This document shows positions 27,426 through 35,736 of a stretch of 64,000 nt of DNA, in pieces. The notes under the pieces were generated by a model. That model did not search any database, was not told the DNA's origin, and saw nothing but the letters and a program-made list of their open reading frames with translations. Origin of the DNA: CBDBJK01 sp965206395 (GTDB lineage Bacteria; Chloroflexota; Dehalococcoidia; Lucifugimonadales; CATOSD01); assembly GCA_965206395.1 (NCBI GenBank), contig CBDBJK010000036.1:1-64000 (forward strand), in the 5' to 3' direction. A program made the position numbers and the translations under genes. Position 1 is the first letter of the stretch, and each line of letters starts with the position of its first letter.

Positions 27426-28859
27426 TTGATCAAAAGAATGGTGCGGCTGTTCGTGGTTGTGGCGGTTGCGGGGGTAATAGGGCTATTGAGCCTGGTTCCC
27501 GTGGCCTCACAGCAAGCCGGTATTAGCAGGTCGTTGCCTGCGGGTCCGGTGGCCCCGGGTGACGAGCTTGATGTAACGATCAACAATGTCGGTCTCGCCG
27601 ACGGTTTTGGGTCCGTGGTGGAGACACTGCCCGCCGGTTTCAGCTATGTGGACGGCTCTGCTACCAGCACCACTGCCAAGGCGGCTATCCGCGCAGAGGT
27701 CTCCGACCAGACTGTCACCTTCACCGTGGTGGCGGTGGACTCGTTCATGTACAGGGTTATGGTCGGCGCGGACGTGGCGGATGGTCCGCATACCTTCTCT
27801 GGCGTTTTGAAGAAGCTGAGTGGTGAGGACACGATTGCCGATTCCGCCGTAACGGTGGAGGCTGGCGCTATGCCTGAACCGTCCCCTGAGCCCTCGCCCG
27901 TACCGACGCCGGGCGGTATTAGCAGGTCGTTGCCTGCGGGTCCGGTGGCCCCGGGTGACGAGCTTGATGTAACGATCAACAATGTCGGTCTCGCCGACGG
28001 TTTTGGGTCCGTGGTGGAGACACTGCCCGCCGGTTTCAGCTATGTGGACGGCTCTGCTACCAGCACCACTGCCAAGGCGGCTATCGGCGTAGAGGTCTCC
28101 GACCAGACTGTCACCTTCACCGTGGTGGCGGTGGACTCGTTCATGTACAGGGTTATGGTCGGCGCGGACGTGGCGGATGGTCCGCATACCTTCTCTGGCG
28201 TTTTGAAGAAGCTGAGTGGTGATGACACGATTGCCGATTCCGCCGTAACGGTGGAGGCTGGCGACGACACTACCACTCCGGAGCCCACGGCCACGCCGGA
28301 ACCCACCGCAGGGCTGCGTGGACCTCCCGGGCCCAGGGGAGGTACCGGACCTGCCGGGTTTGAGGGAGATACCGGAGATACCGGACCTGCCGGGCCCAGG
28401 GGAGGTACCGGACCTGCCGGGCTCGAGGGAGATACCGGACCTGCCGGGCCCAAGGGCGATACCGGGTCTACCGGACCTGCCGGGCCCAAGGGCGATACCG
28501 GGTCTACCGGACCTGCCGGGCCCAAGGGCGATACCGGGTCTACCGGACCTGCCGGGCCCAAGGGCGATACCGGGTCTACCGGACCTGCCGGGCCCAAGGG
28601 CGATACCGGGTCTACCGGACCTGCCGGGCCCAAGGGCGATACCGGGTCTACCGGACCTGCCGGGCCCAAGGGCGATACCGGGGATACCGGACTTGGCGGG
28701 CCCAAGGGCGATACCGGGTCTACCGGACCTGCCGGGCCCAAGGGCGATACCGGAGATACCGGTTCCAGCGTCTTGGGGATCGTGAGTTTGATCCTCTCTT
28801 TGGTAGCTGTCCTGGTCGCCGCAGGGGGATTCTGGCTAATGAGACGGCCGCGCGACTGA
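27426..28859 (+). CDS. Collagen-like surface protein with duplicated N-terminal domain and C-terminal membrane anchor
   Basis: 477 residues. Parts in order: signal peptide (LFVVVAVAGVIGLLSLVPVA); two near-identical ~116-residue domains starting GISRSLPAGPVAPGDELDVT; a Thr/Pro/Glu linker; about 130 residues of Gly-X-Y triplets dominated by GPKGDTGSTGPA; then a hydrophobic span (LGIVSLILSLVAVLVAAGGF) and a short basic tail (MRRPRD). The duplicated domains resemble the DUF11-like beta-sandwich folds of secreted proteins. The collagen part should form a trimeric stalk displaying the N-terminal domains. Start is TTG 27426, seven bases after AGGAG. The gene follows the long hairpin and is closed by a terminator. 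Confidence 0.8.
   Translation: MIKRMVRLFVVVAVAGVIGLLSLVPVASQQAGISRSLPAGPVAPGDELDVTINNVGLADGFGSVVETLPAGFSYVDGSATSTTAKAAIRAEVSDQTVTFTVVAVDSFMYRVMVGADVADGPHTFSGVLKKLSGEDTIADSAVTVEAGAMPEPSPEPSPVPTPGGISRSLPAGPVAPGDELDVTINNVGLADGFGSVVETLPAGFSYVDGSATSTTAKAAIGVEVSDQTVTFTVVAVDSFMYRVMVGADVADGPHTFSGVLKKLSGDDTIADSAVTVEAGDDTTTPEPTATPEPTAGLRGPPGPRGGTGPAGFEGDTGDTGPAGPRGGTGPAGLEGDTGPAGPKGDTGSTGPAGPKGDTGSTGPAGPKGDTGSTGPAGPKGDTGSTGPAGPKGDTGSTGPAGPKGDTGSTGPAGPKGDTGDTGLGGPKGDTGSTGPAGPKGDTGDTGSSVLGIVSLILSLVAVLVAAGGFWLMRRPRD
27519..28263 (+). repeat. Tandem 349-bp duplication inside the collagen-like gene
   Basis: Bases 27519-27867 and 27915-28263 are nearly identical, differing at about four positions (for example CGCGCAGAG versus CGGCGTAGAG). 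They are separated by a 47-bp Pro/Glu-rich linker. Such identity at third codon positions shows that the duplication is recent. Confidence 0.85.
28446..28760 (+). repeat. 36-bp tandem repeats encoding collagen-type triplets
   Basis: Six consecutive perfect 36-bp units start at 28446, 28482, 28518, 28554, 28590 and 28626. Each encodes GPKGDTGSTGPA. A variant unit at 28662 (GDTGDTGLG), another standard unit at 28698 and a partial unit follow. The array can expand or contract by slippage without changing frame, so stalk length is probably variable among strains. Confidence 0.9.
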
Positions 28860-28886
28860 GCAACCCTGATGGCCTATCGGAAAACT

Positions 28887-28917
28887 GGGGGCACCCGGCA
28901 CAATGTCGAGTGCCCCC
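28887..28917 (+). terminator. Terminator after the collagen-like gene
   Basis: Stem GGGGGCAC/GTGCCCCC around a 15-base loop, followed by a short T-containing tail, 27 bases after the stop codon. Confidence 0.6.
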
Positions 28918-29036
28918 TTCCTATTGGAAGTTCTAGGAGTCGCATCTCCTCACAGACGTGACCGTCAAGTTGACTATTATTTCTGCCGGTCTGCAGAGGT
29001 AACCAGGCCCAGTTCCTTTTCCTACGGGACCAAGCG

Positions 29037-29060
29037 GAACCTGAACGTGAAGGTTCTTTG
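29037..29060. other. Att-like repeated motif, copy 1
   Basis: Carries AACCTGAACGTGAAGGTTCT, closely matching copies at 45930-45952 and 48578-48600. It lies at the left border of the recombinase-rich zone. It may be a recombination (att) site or a piece of one. Confidence 0.4.
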
Positions 29061-29189
29061 AAGGGCCAGTCCGCGAACTGTAGTACTGGTTTGCCCGACA
29101 ATCTTCCCACCTACCGGTGCCCACTCCCGTTTCTGTGCGAAAGCAGGGGCACTGAGACCCGGTTCATCAACTTGATCGACCCAGAGCCC

Positions 29190-29357
29190 GGTCCTAGGCT
29201 TGGGACTGCCCGGCGCCAGCAAGACCCATGCCCTGTGCGCCATCGGCCACCGCTTGGTGGAGTCAGGCCGCTCCGTCATCTTCGCCCCGGCCTACCGGCT
29301 GGTGCAGGACCTGCCGGCAGCCAAGCGCGACTTGGCCCTGCCGCGTCAACTACGCAA
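29190..29357 (+). pseudogene. IS21-family IstB ATPase fragment
   Basis: Reads LGLPGASKTHALCAIGHRL, VIFAPAYRLVQDLPAAKRDL and ALPRQLRKH. This is the Walker A region (normally G-x-x-G-x-G-K-T; here the central Gly is Ser) and adjoining helices of IstB, the ATP-dependent IS21 transposition helper. Both ends are missing. Confidence 0.75.
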
Positions 29358-29504
29358 GCACCGGCGGTGGCGCCGACAGCCGTTGCCACGCAGCCAGATG
29401 AAGGCGGGACACCAGGGTGGTTGATAGCGCTGCTCGTCATCATCATCGGGGGAGCGCTCTTGGCGATAGTCATAGCCCTCATCGTCAGGAACAGGTCGAG
29501 GTAA
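29358..29504 (+). pseudogene. Membrane-anchor tail of an unknown protein
   Basis: About 48 residues, in a frame that reads through the IstB fragment. They comprise a Pro/Ala/Thr linker, a hydrophobic span (GWLIALLVIIIGGALLAIVI) and basic RNRSR at the end. It resembles the C-terminal anchor of a surface or tail-anchored protein whose 5' part was replaced by IS21 debris. Confidence 0.45.
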
Positions 29505-29536
29505 AATCCAGGACTTGGCGAATCGTAGGTAGTCCT

Positions 29537-29567
29537 GGAACGAGGGCCCCAGGTGGGCCCTCGTTCC
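29537..29567 (+). terminator. Terminator hairpin
   Basis: Perfect 13-bp stem GGAACGAGGGCCC/GGGCCCTCGTTCC with a 5-base loop, followed by TTCT, 32 bases after the anchor-tail stop. Confidence 0.65.
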
Positions 29568-29879
29568 TTCTGGGGAAAGCAATCGTCTTTGATGTCAGGG
29601 GGAAGGGCCAGCGAATCAGGTAGGCGATCCGTTCCAGGATGAAGTGGGGTGCTTCTCGTGGAGTGGATTGATGCTCACAAAGGCGATCGGACTCGCCGTG
29701 GCTGTGGGGTGCCAGGGCGACTAGCGGTCATCAAGGCGGGGCTTGAGGAAGCAGGCTGGAGCGGCCCTACGAGGCCCTGGAGAACCGATGAGGTGACCTT
29801 GGGGACGCACTATCCTCGCCCCTCATCCCATATTTCAGCCCCGATTGCAAGGGCGGGACCCCGCTTGAGGCGCTCACTC
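29568..29879. other. About 310 bases without a supported gene
   Basis: No recognisable coding content or repeat was found on either strand. Confidence 0.4.
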
Positions 29880-30030
29880 CCAACCCTGTCGATGGAAGAC
29901 CAACATGAACCGAGGTCCCCAGGTGATGCGGTCTGTTGGCACGGTTACCGTGTACGTCAGCGCAATCTCGCTCTCAACCCCTCTTGATCCCCTCCACGAA
30001 GTTGCATATGAGGGCCTATTGCTTCGGAAT
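29880..30030 (-). pseudogene. Large serine recombinase C-terminal remnant
   Basis: Minus-strand frames read ALICNFVEGIKRG and then, one frame over, VESEIALTYTVTVPTDR. This matches the end of the intact recombinase at 36897-38471 (ALIRNFVEGIEVVGDEETLT, YTVPMPKDG). At least one frameshift and a stop codon are present. Only the extreme C terminus survives. Confidence 0.6.
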
Positions 30031-30172
30031 CTCCCCTTATGCCGACCAGTTCCTCCTCTTGCTCTTACTCCGTGCCGAGCGCCCACGAGAACAGTGTCTG
30101 CTGCGTCTCGGCGCTGCCGGCGGGAGGCAACGCCCTGAGCGCGACCACTATTCTCATTCTGGCGGGGCAGCT

Positions 30173-30748
30173 TCACGGCGGCAGCGCGAACAGCATCACC
30201 GCCGAAGACGACGAGACCGACGCGCTGGACCGAACCGCCACGTTTCCGATCACAACACTACACCGCAGGCAGCAACGCCGTCGCATCAGTTCCGCCACAG
30301 TCCAAAGGTGAAAACGCGGCGTAGCCACCGCCTTAGTAACGTCCGGTTCCGCTCCGCCACGCATCCGCCAGCGACTGCGCCCGCCGCCAGACCTGCTCCC
30401 GCCGGTCAGACCAGTCCCAAGAGTATGTATCTGGGGCAACGTCAGTTCGTGCTCATCGATGATGGCGATCTCCAGCTCCAACACACGCCTCTGGCGATGG
30501 TCTTGGTCAACACAGTCCCTGTGTTCACCGCGTCCCTTGTACTCCACACACGCCTTGCGCCACTCGACAATCACCGGCCCGTCCTGAGCGCCCGTTCCCG
30601 CCTCCAACCGCACCAGCCTCCGCTCCACCTGCCGCCTCGCCTTGGAGTGCTTCTCTCCCAGCGCCTTGACCTCTCCCTCGACGGTTGCCCGAACCTCGTC
30701 GAGGCCGCTTCGGAGATTCCCGTCCAACTCATCAGACCGCGTCTCCAA
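30173..30748 (-). CDS. Hypothetical protein with N-terminal coiled coil, probably frameshifted
   Basis: The first ~60 residues (ELDGNLRSGLDEVRATVEGE onward) look like a coiled coil. The middle part (RQRRVLELEIAIIDEHEL) is plausible protein. Beyond about 30430 a neighbouring frame reads YSWDWSDRREQVWRRAQSLA, more protein-like than the open frame itself, so a one-base shift is likely. No family is recognised. Confidence 0.35.
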   Translation of the reverse strand: METRSDELDGNLRSGLDEVRATVEGEVKALGEKHSKARRQVERRLVRLEAGTGAQDGPVIVEWRKACVEYKGRGEHRDCVDQDHRQRRVLELEIAIIDEHELTLPQIHTLGTGLTGGSRSGGGRSRWRMRGGAEPDVTKAVATPRFHLWTVAELMRRRCCLRCSVVIGNVAVRSSASVSSSSAVMLFALPP

Positions 30749-31298
30749 GGCGTCATTGCGCTCCCGCTGCTGAGCTAGCCCCTGACCGAAGCCAGCGCTC
30801 CAACGCCTTCCGCACCTGCCAGGACAGCCTTTCCGTCTTCATGCACGAGGCCATCGCCTGGGGTCTACGCCCAACGCCGTCGCCACTCCACTGTTCCCTC
30901 TCTCCCGCGCCAGGGCGGGAAGCAGCTCCGTGAGCCGCAGGTGGGTGAACGTCCTTCGACATGACCGCCAGCTTCGATGCCCGTCTCGCCGTGCGCCTCT
31001 CCGCGTCCATGTTCCAGTTTCCCCAACTTGTAGCTACGGCTGCCCCATTCACCCTGAATTCAGCTACAGACACGAACAAGATGCAACTTGCTCGCCCAAG
31101 TATTTCTCTGTATATAGGTACGACACCGCCAATGCCCGACCGGCTGGCAGCCCCTCACACGTTAGTCCTGGATGGAGACTGATTCCCTCTGGCTCACTGG
31201 CCGCTGCGGCTTCGTGGTCTCGTCGTCGCCCCTACCACAAAACCACCTCGTACACAAGGGCTTGCAAGGCATTACATTCGCCGTTTCTCCCGTTCACA
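30749..31298. other. About 550 bases without a supported gene
   Basis: Open frames on both strands are Ser/Arg/Pro-rich and show no motif. The plus-strand frame that runs into the replication-relaxation gene is open here, but nothing marks this part as coding. Confidence 0.4.
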
Positions 31299-32723
31299 AT
31301 GGGATGTTGGGCTATAGCTGACGGGAGCAGTCGATTGATTGTTGCGGAGCCACAAAGGCGGACATTGAACGGCACGACACAGGCTGGACCGGACCTCGAG
31401 AGAGCGATCCGGGACTACGTGCGCGCCTACGTGCGGCGGCATGGACGGAGGAAGACAGCCGGGGACCTCGGCGTGTCCCGTCACACCCTCTGGCGATTCC
31501 TTGAACGGGGCCACGTGGGGCGCGCCGTGCCCTCAGCCGTCCTGAACGCTGTCGGCGGGAACACAGCGGCGTTTGAGGCGGCCACGTTGGAAATCATCAT
31601 CGATTTAGAGGGTTTGCGGCCGGACCCCGCGCTGCGTCCACTGCCCAAGGGACTTGAGGAGGCGCTCCTGCTGCTCTGCGCCACACCTCTAGCCACCGTG
31701 GACGAGCTGACGCGCTTCGGTCGGGTACCGGCGTCCACGCTCCGCGACCGGTTGGAGAAGCTCGCCAAGCGGTGTCTAGTTGACTCCAGGGCGTCCCATC
31801 TGAGCGTACTGGGGGCTCGCCCGCAACGCCGGTACTTCCCGACGGAGAAGGGCGTCACCACCGGGGGCGCAGCCACCAAGGGCCGGGCGCACATGCTGCG
31901 GGCCTACCCGGTGTCGAAACAGTGGTTCCGGTTGCTGGCCGAGCGGCTGGATGCCGTCGCGGTGCTGTACCGCGTCGTCGCCCTGGTCGCCGACAGCGAT
32001 CCGCACAACGATCCCGTGCGCGTGGACCACTACCGCCAGGGTCCCTACGACATGCTTCTCACCCTGTCCGGAGGCCGCTCCATCGGCCTGCTGCGCCAGG
32101 GACCAGTGCTGCCCACTTCCAACCTCCGCTACCGCCTCAGGAGCATCAAGCGACTGCACAGCAGCGAGACGCCCTTCGTCACCTTAGTGCTGACCCACGC
32201 AGACCAGGCCACACGCCGAGCCATCCGTTCATTGGGCGACCCGTCAGAGCATCGCAGGACCTTCGTTGCGACGGAAGGGGAGACGCTGGCCGGAGACGCC
32301 AAGGCGGTCGTGTGGCAGCAGAGCGGGAGCGGCCTGGGCGACGACCCTCCCGTGCGGGTCTCCCCCGACGCCAGCCTGCCCGGCATCATGGCATGGGCGG
32401 AGCGCCTGCTGGACTCGTCTTACCCCTTCCTGCGCGACAACCCGAAGCCGAATCCGGGCGGCCTGTACCTCTCCAGCGTGCAGGCCGCCATGCCGGAGCC
32501 TACTGACCAACTTATCGCTGCCCTCGCGGTGCAGCTGACCCGCGCCGACAAAGACGCCCTCGACCTGCTGGCCGCCTGGCCCTTGTGCACCCGTGAGCAG
32601 CTCGCAGGGCTTAAGCCGCTGGACCATTGGCGACGTGTCATCCCTATTAGCTGCGTCCGGGATTGGTATAGCCTGCCAGGCCGCTTTGGGATCGCGAGCA
32701 AAGAGATCGAGAGTTGCTTCTGA
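31299..32723 (+). CDS. Replication-relaxation family protein, C-terminally truncated
   Basis: Homologous to the protein at 39966-41672; the shared block is RAYPVSKQWFRLLAERLDAV here versus RAYPVSREWLTLLVRRMDAV there. An N-terminal helix-turn-helix (RKTAGDLGVSRHTLWRFLER) precedes a winged helix (TVDELTRFGRVPASTLRDRL). The family is tied to conjugative or plasmid-type replication elements. Native sequence ends near residue 440 (CTREQLAGL, about 32618); the remaining ~35 residues are antisense to the sacsin-like fragment. The start is uncertain: ATG 31299 is used, although the frame is open for 120 codons further upstream. Confidence 0.65.
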   Translation: MGCWAIADGSSRLIVAEPQRRTLNGTTQAGPDLERAIRDYVRAYVRRHGRRKTAGDLGVSRHTLWRFLERGHVGRAVPSAVLNAVGGNTAAFEAATLEIIIDLEGLRPDPALRPLPKGLEEALLLLCATPLATVDELTRFGRVPASTLRDRLEKLAKRCLVDSRASHLSVLGARPQRRYFPTEKGVTTGGAATKGRAHMLRAYPVSKQWFRLLAERLDAVAVLYRVVALVADSDPHNDPVRVDHYRQGPYDMLLTLSGGRSIGLLRQGPVLPTSNLRYRLRSIKRLHSSETPFVTLVLTHADQATRRAIRSLGDPSEHRRTFVATEGETLAGDAKAVVWQQSGSGLGDDPPVRVSPDASLPGIMAWAERLLDSSYPFLRDNPKPNPGGLYLSSVQAAMPEPTDQLIAALAVQLTRADKDALDLLAAWPLCTREQLAGLKPLDHWRRVIPISCVRDWYSLPGRFGIASKEIESCF

Positions 32724-33144
32724 CCAGAGTTCAGCAACGAGTGGGATCAGTGACTCATTCCACTTGGTGTCGGCGAGGTCGCGTCGACTCGTCAGCGGGT
32801 CAAACTGCGCGTTAGCAAACAGGGGCAGGTGCGTCTGAATGACCGGGAGTCCCGCGTGTATCTGACCGTGACTGACCGAGTATTGCGGGATGGCTATTGC
32901 AATCGGGGTTGTCTGCTCGGTTGCTTTGTGTGCTCGCGAAACTCCTTCCGGAGTTGGGACGTCCTCGCTATAGACTAGCCACGACCGCCCATCCTCGACC
33001 TCTACGCGCTGGCCCAGGCGATACGGTCCGTGCTGAGGCTGATTTGCTGAGCGGTATCTCCCCATCGTCGTGGCGCGAGATTTTTAGTTCACAAATCGAA
33101 CCGCCCCCATATTCAAGCAAAGTGATGCTCGTGATGTTGCGAAG
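32619..33144 (-). pseudogene. Sacsin-like (HSP90-type ATPase) protein fragment
   Basis: Minus-strand sequence reads NAQFDPLTSRRDLADTKWNE, LIPLVAELWSEATLDLF and PKAAWQAIPIP. This pattern follows the N-terminal ATPase in bacterial sacsin-like proteins often found in defence islands. Upstream, another frame reads RNITSITLLEYGGGSICELK, so a frameshift lies near 33035. It is cut at 33144 by an IS66 element and at about 32619 by the replication-relaxation gene. The ATP-binding domain is absent. Confidence 0.55.
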
Positions 33145-34663
33145 GTAATTGATTAGCGGAGCGGAGTGCGAGGAGGGGTTCAGAAGGAAGGGGTGGGGAC
33201 CGGAGCACCGCTGAACACACCGCAGAGCCCGTTGACCAGCGAGTGATCGCCGCCATTGCGAGCCAGGGTCCTGATTACGCTGGTGAAGGCCGAGAAGGCA
33301 TCCGCACCACCGACGTTCTTCGAGCAGTGCGACACCTTCCGTGCGATCACTGCCGGGCGGAGCGCTCTCTCAGCACGGTTGTTGGTCGGCTCAATGCTTG
33401 GATCATCCAGGAAACGCAGCAGGTTGCCCCGGTCATGGTGCCAACCGAGTTCGTTCTGCAGCCTCCAGTTGTCCGCATCCGACATGGGACGGTCGCGGAG
33501 ATGATAGGTCGCCTCTCGTCTCAGCCGCTCGGCCTCGGCGGCAAAGTCCGCCGCCTCTCCTCGGTGATATGCCTGCCGGAGCTCCATCGCTTCTCTGAGC
33601 AGGCGGCTCAGACGATTGCCGAAGCTGCGACCTCTCCCTCTCTTGGTCTGGACCACCTCACTGATCGAGCGCAGCACGTGGGCCAGACATTTCTGCTGCT
33701 TCACCCCCGACAGAGCCTGAGCATCGTAGCTCCGTCCTCGATCCGTTACCATCACCCCTCCATAGTCCGAGGGCACCACCTCACGTACCTCTTCGTTGCG
33801 GTGACGAGTACGAACCTGGTACACCGTAGCCTCATCCGTTTCGAACGCCATCAGAAAAGCAGGCCCGCCGTCCACTCGCCATCCCGTGTCGTCGGTGTGG
33901 ACGAGTGGACTGGCACACACCGAACCCCGCAGCTTATGGTAGGCATCCCCCACTGCACCCCTGGCACGTCGCAGCGCGTCTTGGCTGATCGCCCCCTGGC
34001 TCAGCTCCACACCAGTCAGCGCTCTGAGCACAGCGGGGACCTTCCGTACCGGAACGCCCACTCCATAGTGGAGCACGTGGGCCGCCGCCATCACTCGTCT
34101 CCCTACCCGGTGCGCGCTGGCCCGGTACTGGTCCGGCGCAACATCGGGATGCCGCCCTCGGACCTGCTTACCGCAGGACCGGCACCGACATATCTGCACC
34201 CGGTACCCCGTCACCTGGGGTCTGGGAACCGGAGGAATGTCGGTTGCGTAGACAACCCGCACTCCCTCATGCTCGAGTCTGCCTCCACATCCGGGGCAGG
34301 TGTCCTCAGCCACCGCCACCTATACAAGCGGCTCGGTGACTTCATCGGGAGACGGCGACTTTCGGTAGCTGAACGACCCCATACCCGGCTTGCGGCCGGG
34401 ACGCTTGGGTCTGCTGCTTCGCCCACCCTTGGAGAACGGAGCCGCCTGGCGCTTTCCTGCTCGCTTGAGCTCGGCGACTTGCTTGTGCAACTCTTCCTTG
34501 GCCGCCGTCAACTGCGCAACCTGCCCTTGCAACTGCGTGACCAGCCCCATCAGCGCGTCACGCTCAGAGGAAGGGAAGTCTCGGCCTCACACATAGCCAA
34601 AGTATAAAAACTTGTTCAGTACCCCACAACCCCCTACCGACGCCGATCCCGCTAATCAATTAC
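33145..34663 (-). mobile_element. IS66-family element
   Basis: 1519 bp bounded by perfect inverted repeats starting GTAATTGATTAGCGG, with the GTAA terminus typical of IS66. It carries only a tnpC-type gene, without the TnpA/TnpB accessory genes of longer IS66 members. The expected 8-bp target repeat is absent (TTGCGAAG left, CTCTGGTT right), pointing to later recombination at one end. Confidence 0.85.
33180..34550 (-). pseudogene. IS66-family transposase TnpC with in-frame TAG
   Basis: The first part (from ATG 34550) is a coiled coil (LVTQLQGQVAQLTAAKEELH) followed by a basic linker. An in-frame TAG at 34320-34322 follows, then a zinc-ribbon (CPGCGG...CRCRSCGK) and DDE_Tnp_IS66 domain from GTG 34319. 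Catalytic blocks are VHTDDTGWRV, MVTDRGRSYDA and IEPTNNRAERALRPAVI. If the TAG is not suppressed, the 379-residue second part could still start at GTG and may be functional by itself. The uninterrupted product would be 456 residues, normal for the family. Confidence 0.85.
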
Positions 34664-34681
34664 CTCTGGTTGATTAAGTCC

Positions 34682-35113
34682 ATGGCCTGGATCGGAGCCT
34701 CGGTCGCTATATTTGTACCACTTCTGGCATGGAACATCCTCAAGCTCGCGCGCCGAGAACGATCCATAGATGAGCAACTGAGAATGGCCGTTGAGAATGC
34801 CGTCTGGGTGGACGATCAGATAAAGTCGTTCCTCCATAACGCCCTCAGTAATCCATGGTACGGAGTTGCCAAGTGCTATGCGTTTGGATCGATCGTCGGA
34901 CGATATCCAACCCGTGACGTAGACGTCGTTATTCAGTTCGATTCTTCAAAGCAAGGGCGAGTGCGTATTTGTCGTGAAAAATTGAGGAGTATAGAAAGCA
35001 GCTTCCAGGAATTTCACTGTCTGAAGCTCCACGTGCAAACCTTTCTCCTCGCTGAGAATGAAGCTCTGGATAGATTCTTGAACAAAGCAGGCTTTCACGA
35101 GCGCATATTGTAG
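34682..35113 (+). CDS. Membrane-anchored nucleotidyltransferase-like protein
   Basis: About 143 residues. An N-terminal membrane span (WIGASVAIFVPLLAWNIL) is followed by a compact domain with AFGSIVGRYPTRDVDVVIQF. This matches the GS-x(9-10)-DxD signature of Pol-beta-type nucleotidyltransferases (MNT/CD-NTase superfamily). Such enzymes adenylylate toxins or make nucleotide signals; a membrane-tethered version is unusual. ATG 34682 is used; TTG 34670 is also possible, seven bases after the IS66 end, so the native N terminus may be lost. The next gene starts ten bases after the stop. Confidence 0.55.
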   Translation: MAWIGASVAIFVPLLAWNILKLARRERSIDEQLRMAVENAVWVDDQIKSFLHNALSNPWYGVAKCYAFGSIVGRYPTRDVDVVIQFDSSKQGRVRICREKLRSIESSFQEFHCLKLHVQTFLLAENEALDRFLNKAGFHERIL

Positions 35114-35123
35114 AGGGAACAGA

Positions 35124-35546
35124 ATGGGCAAGGCTTTACGACAAGAGCACATTACGTACTTTACTGCTCGGATGGATGAGCATGACCGAGTTGTCAATTG
35201 GGAGCCCATCGCGAACGAGTACGATTTTCTGTTCAGGATTAGGCGTACATTGGATGGTTCACGGAGCGACGTGATCGCACATCTGACTGACGCCTACCGC
35301 TATGGTCTTGCGGAATTCTTCGCTCGTCCGAACCCGCTGGGAGCCGGTTCTTTCGTAGTGATGGGTATGCCCCATGCGGACGCCGACCCCGAAGTAGTTG
35401 AGATAGCGAAGAAACACCGCATAGGAATCGGCCACATTGGCAAATTGATGGGTGCTCTGAACTATAAGAACATCTGGGAGTACATGACTCCAGACGAACG
35501 TCGGCGGAAGGAAGAGGAACAGCGGCGCAGAAAAGTGGAGGCTTGA
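35124..35546 (+). CDS. Unknown partner protein of the nucleotidyltransferase
   Basis: 140 residues with no family I recognise. It starts at ATG 35124 after GAGGGAACAGA, ten bases behind the nucleotidyltransferase, so the two form an operon. The centre is mixed alpha/beta (LGAGSFVVMGMPHADADPEV, then EIAKKHRIGIGHIGKLMG). The C terminus is a highly charged helix (RRRKEEEQRRRKVEA). Possible roles are as toxin, effector or target of the nucleotidyltransferase; the sequence does not say which. Confidence 0.6.
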   Translation: MGKALRQEHITYFTARMDEHDRVVNWEPIANEYDFLFRIRRTLDGSRSDVIAHLTDAYRYGLAEFFARPNPLGAGSFVVMGMPHADADPEVVEIAKKHRIGIGHIGKLMGALNYKNIWEYMTPDERRRKEEEQRRRKVEA

Positions 35547-35736
35547 GATCGTTGGCTGCCGCCGTGATTCGTAGGCCGCCGTCGCCTGAGTGTCACTTAA
35601 TTCTTCTCGTTTCTATCCTAGGCCCCCGGTAACGGGGGTTCGAACCACGCAGGTTTCGTGAGCAATCGTCGTTGTCAACTGGCTTCAAGTCCAACCGCCC
35701 ATGTATACCTGATTTTTTTGTGTCGATTGGATAACT

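Noticed and set aside
28040..28741. Long minus-strand frame of Pro-Val-Asp-Pro-Val-Ser-Pro repeats
   Set aside because: It is the complement of the collagen-type repeats; the plus strand has signal peptide, domains, anchor and ribosome site.
28446..28760. CRISPR-like regular repeats
   Set aside because: The 36-bp units are directly adjacent without spacers and encode Gly-X-Y triplets in frame.
33243..34607. 454-codon plus-strand frame over the IS66 element
   Set aside because: Complement of the TnpC gene, with no recognisable features.
35622..35655. tRNA-like 3' end (GGTTCGAACC in a GC-rich setting) as a recombinase att site
   Set aside because: No T-arm of 5-bp stem and 7-base loop, acceptor or anticodon arm can be built; it is just a short GC palindrome.
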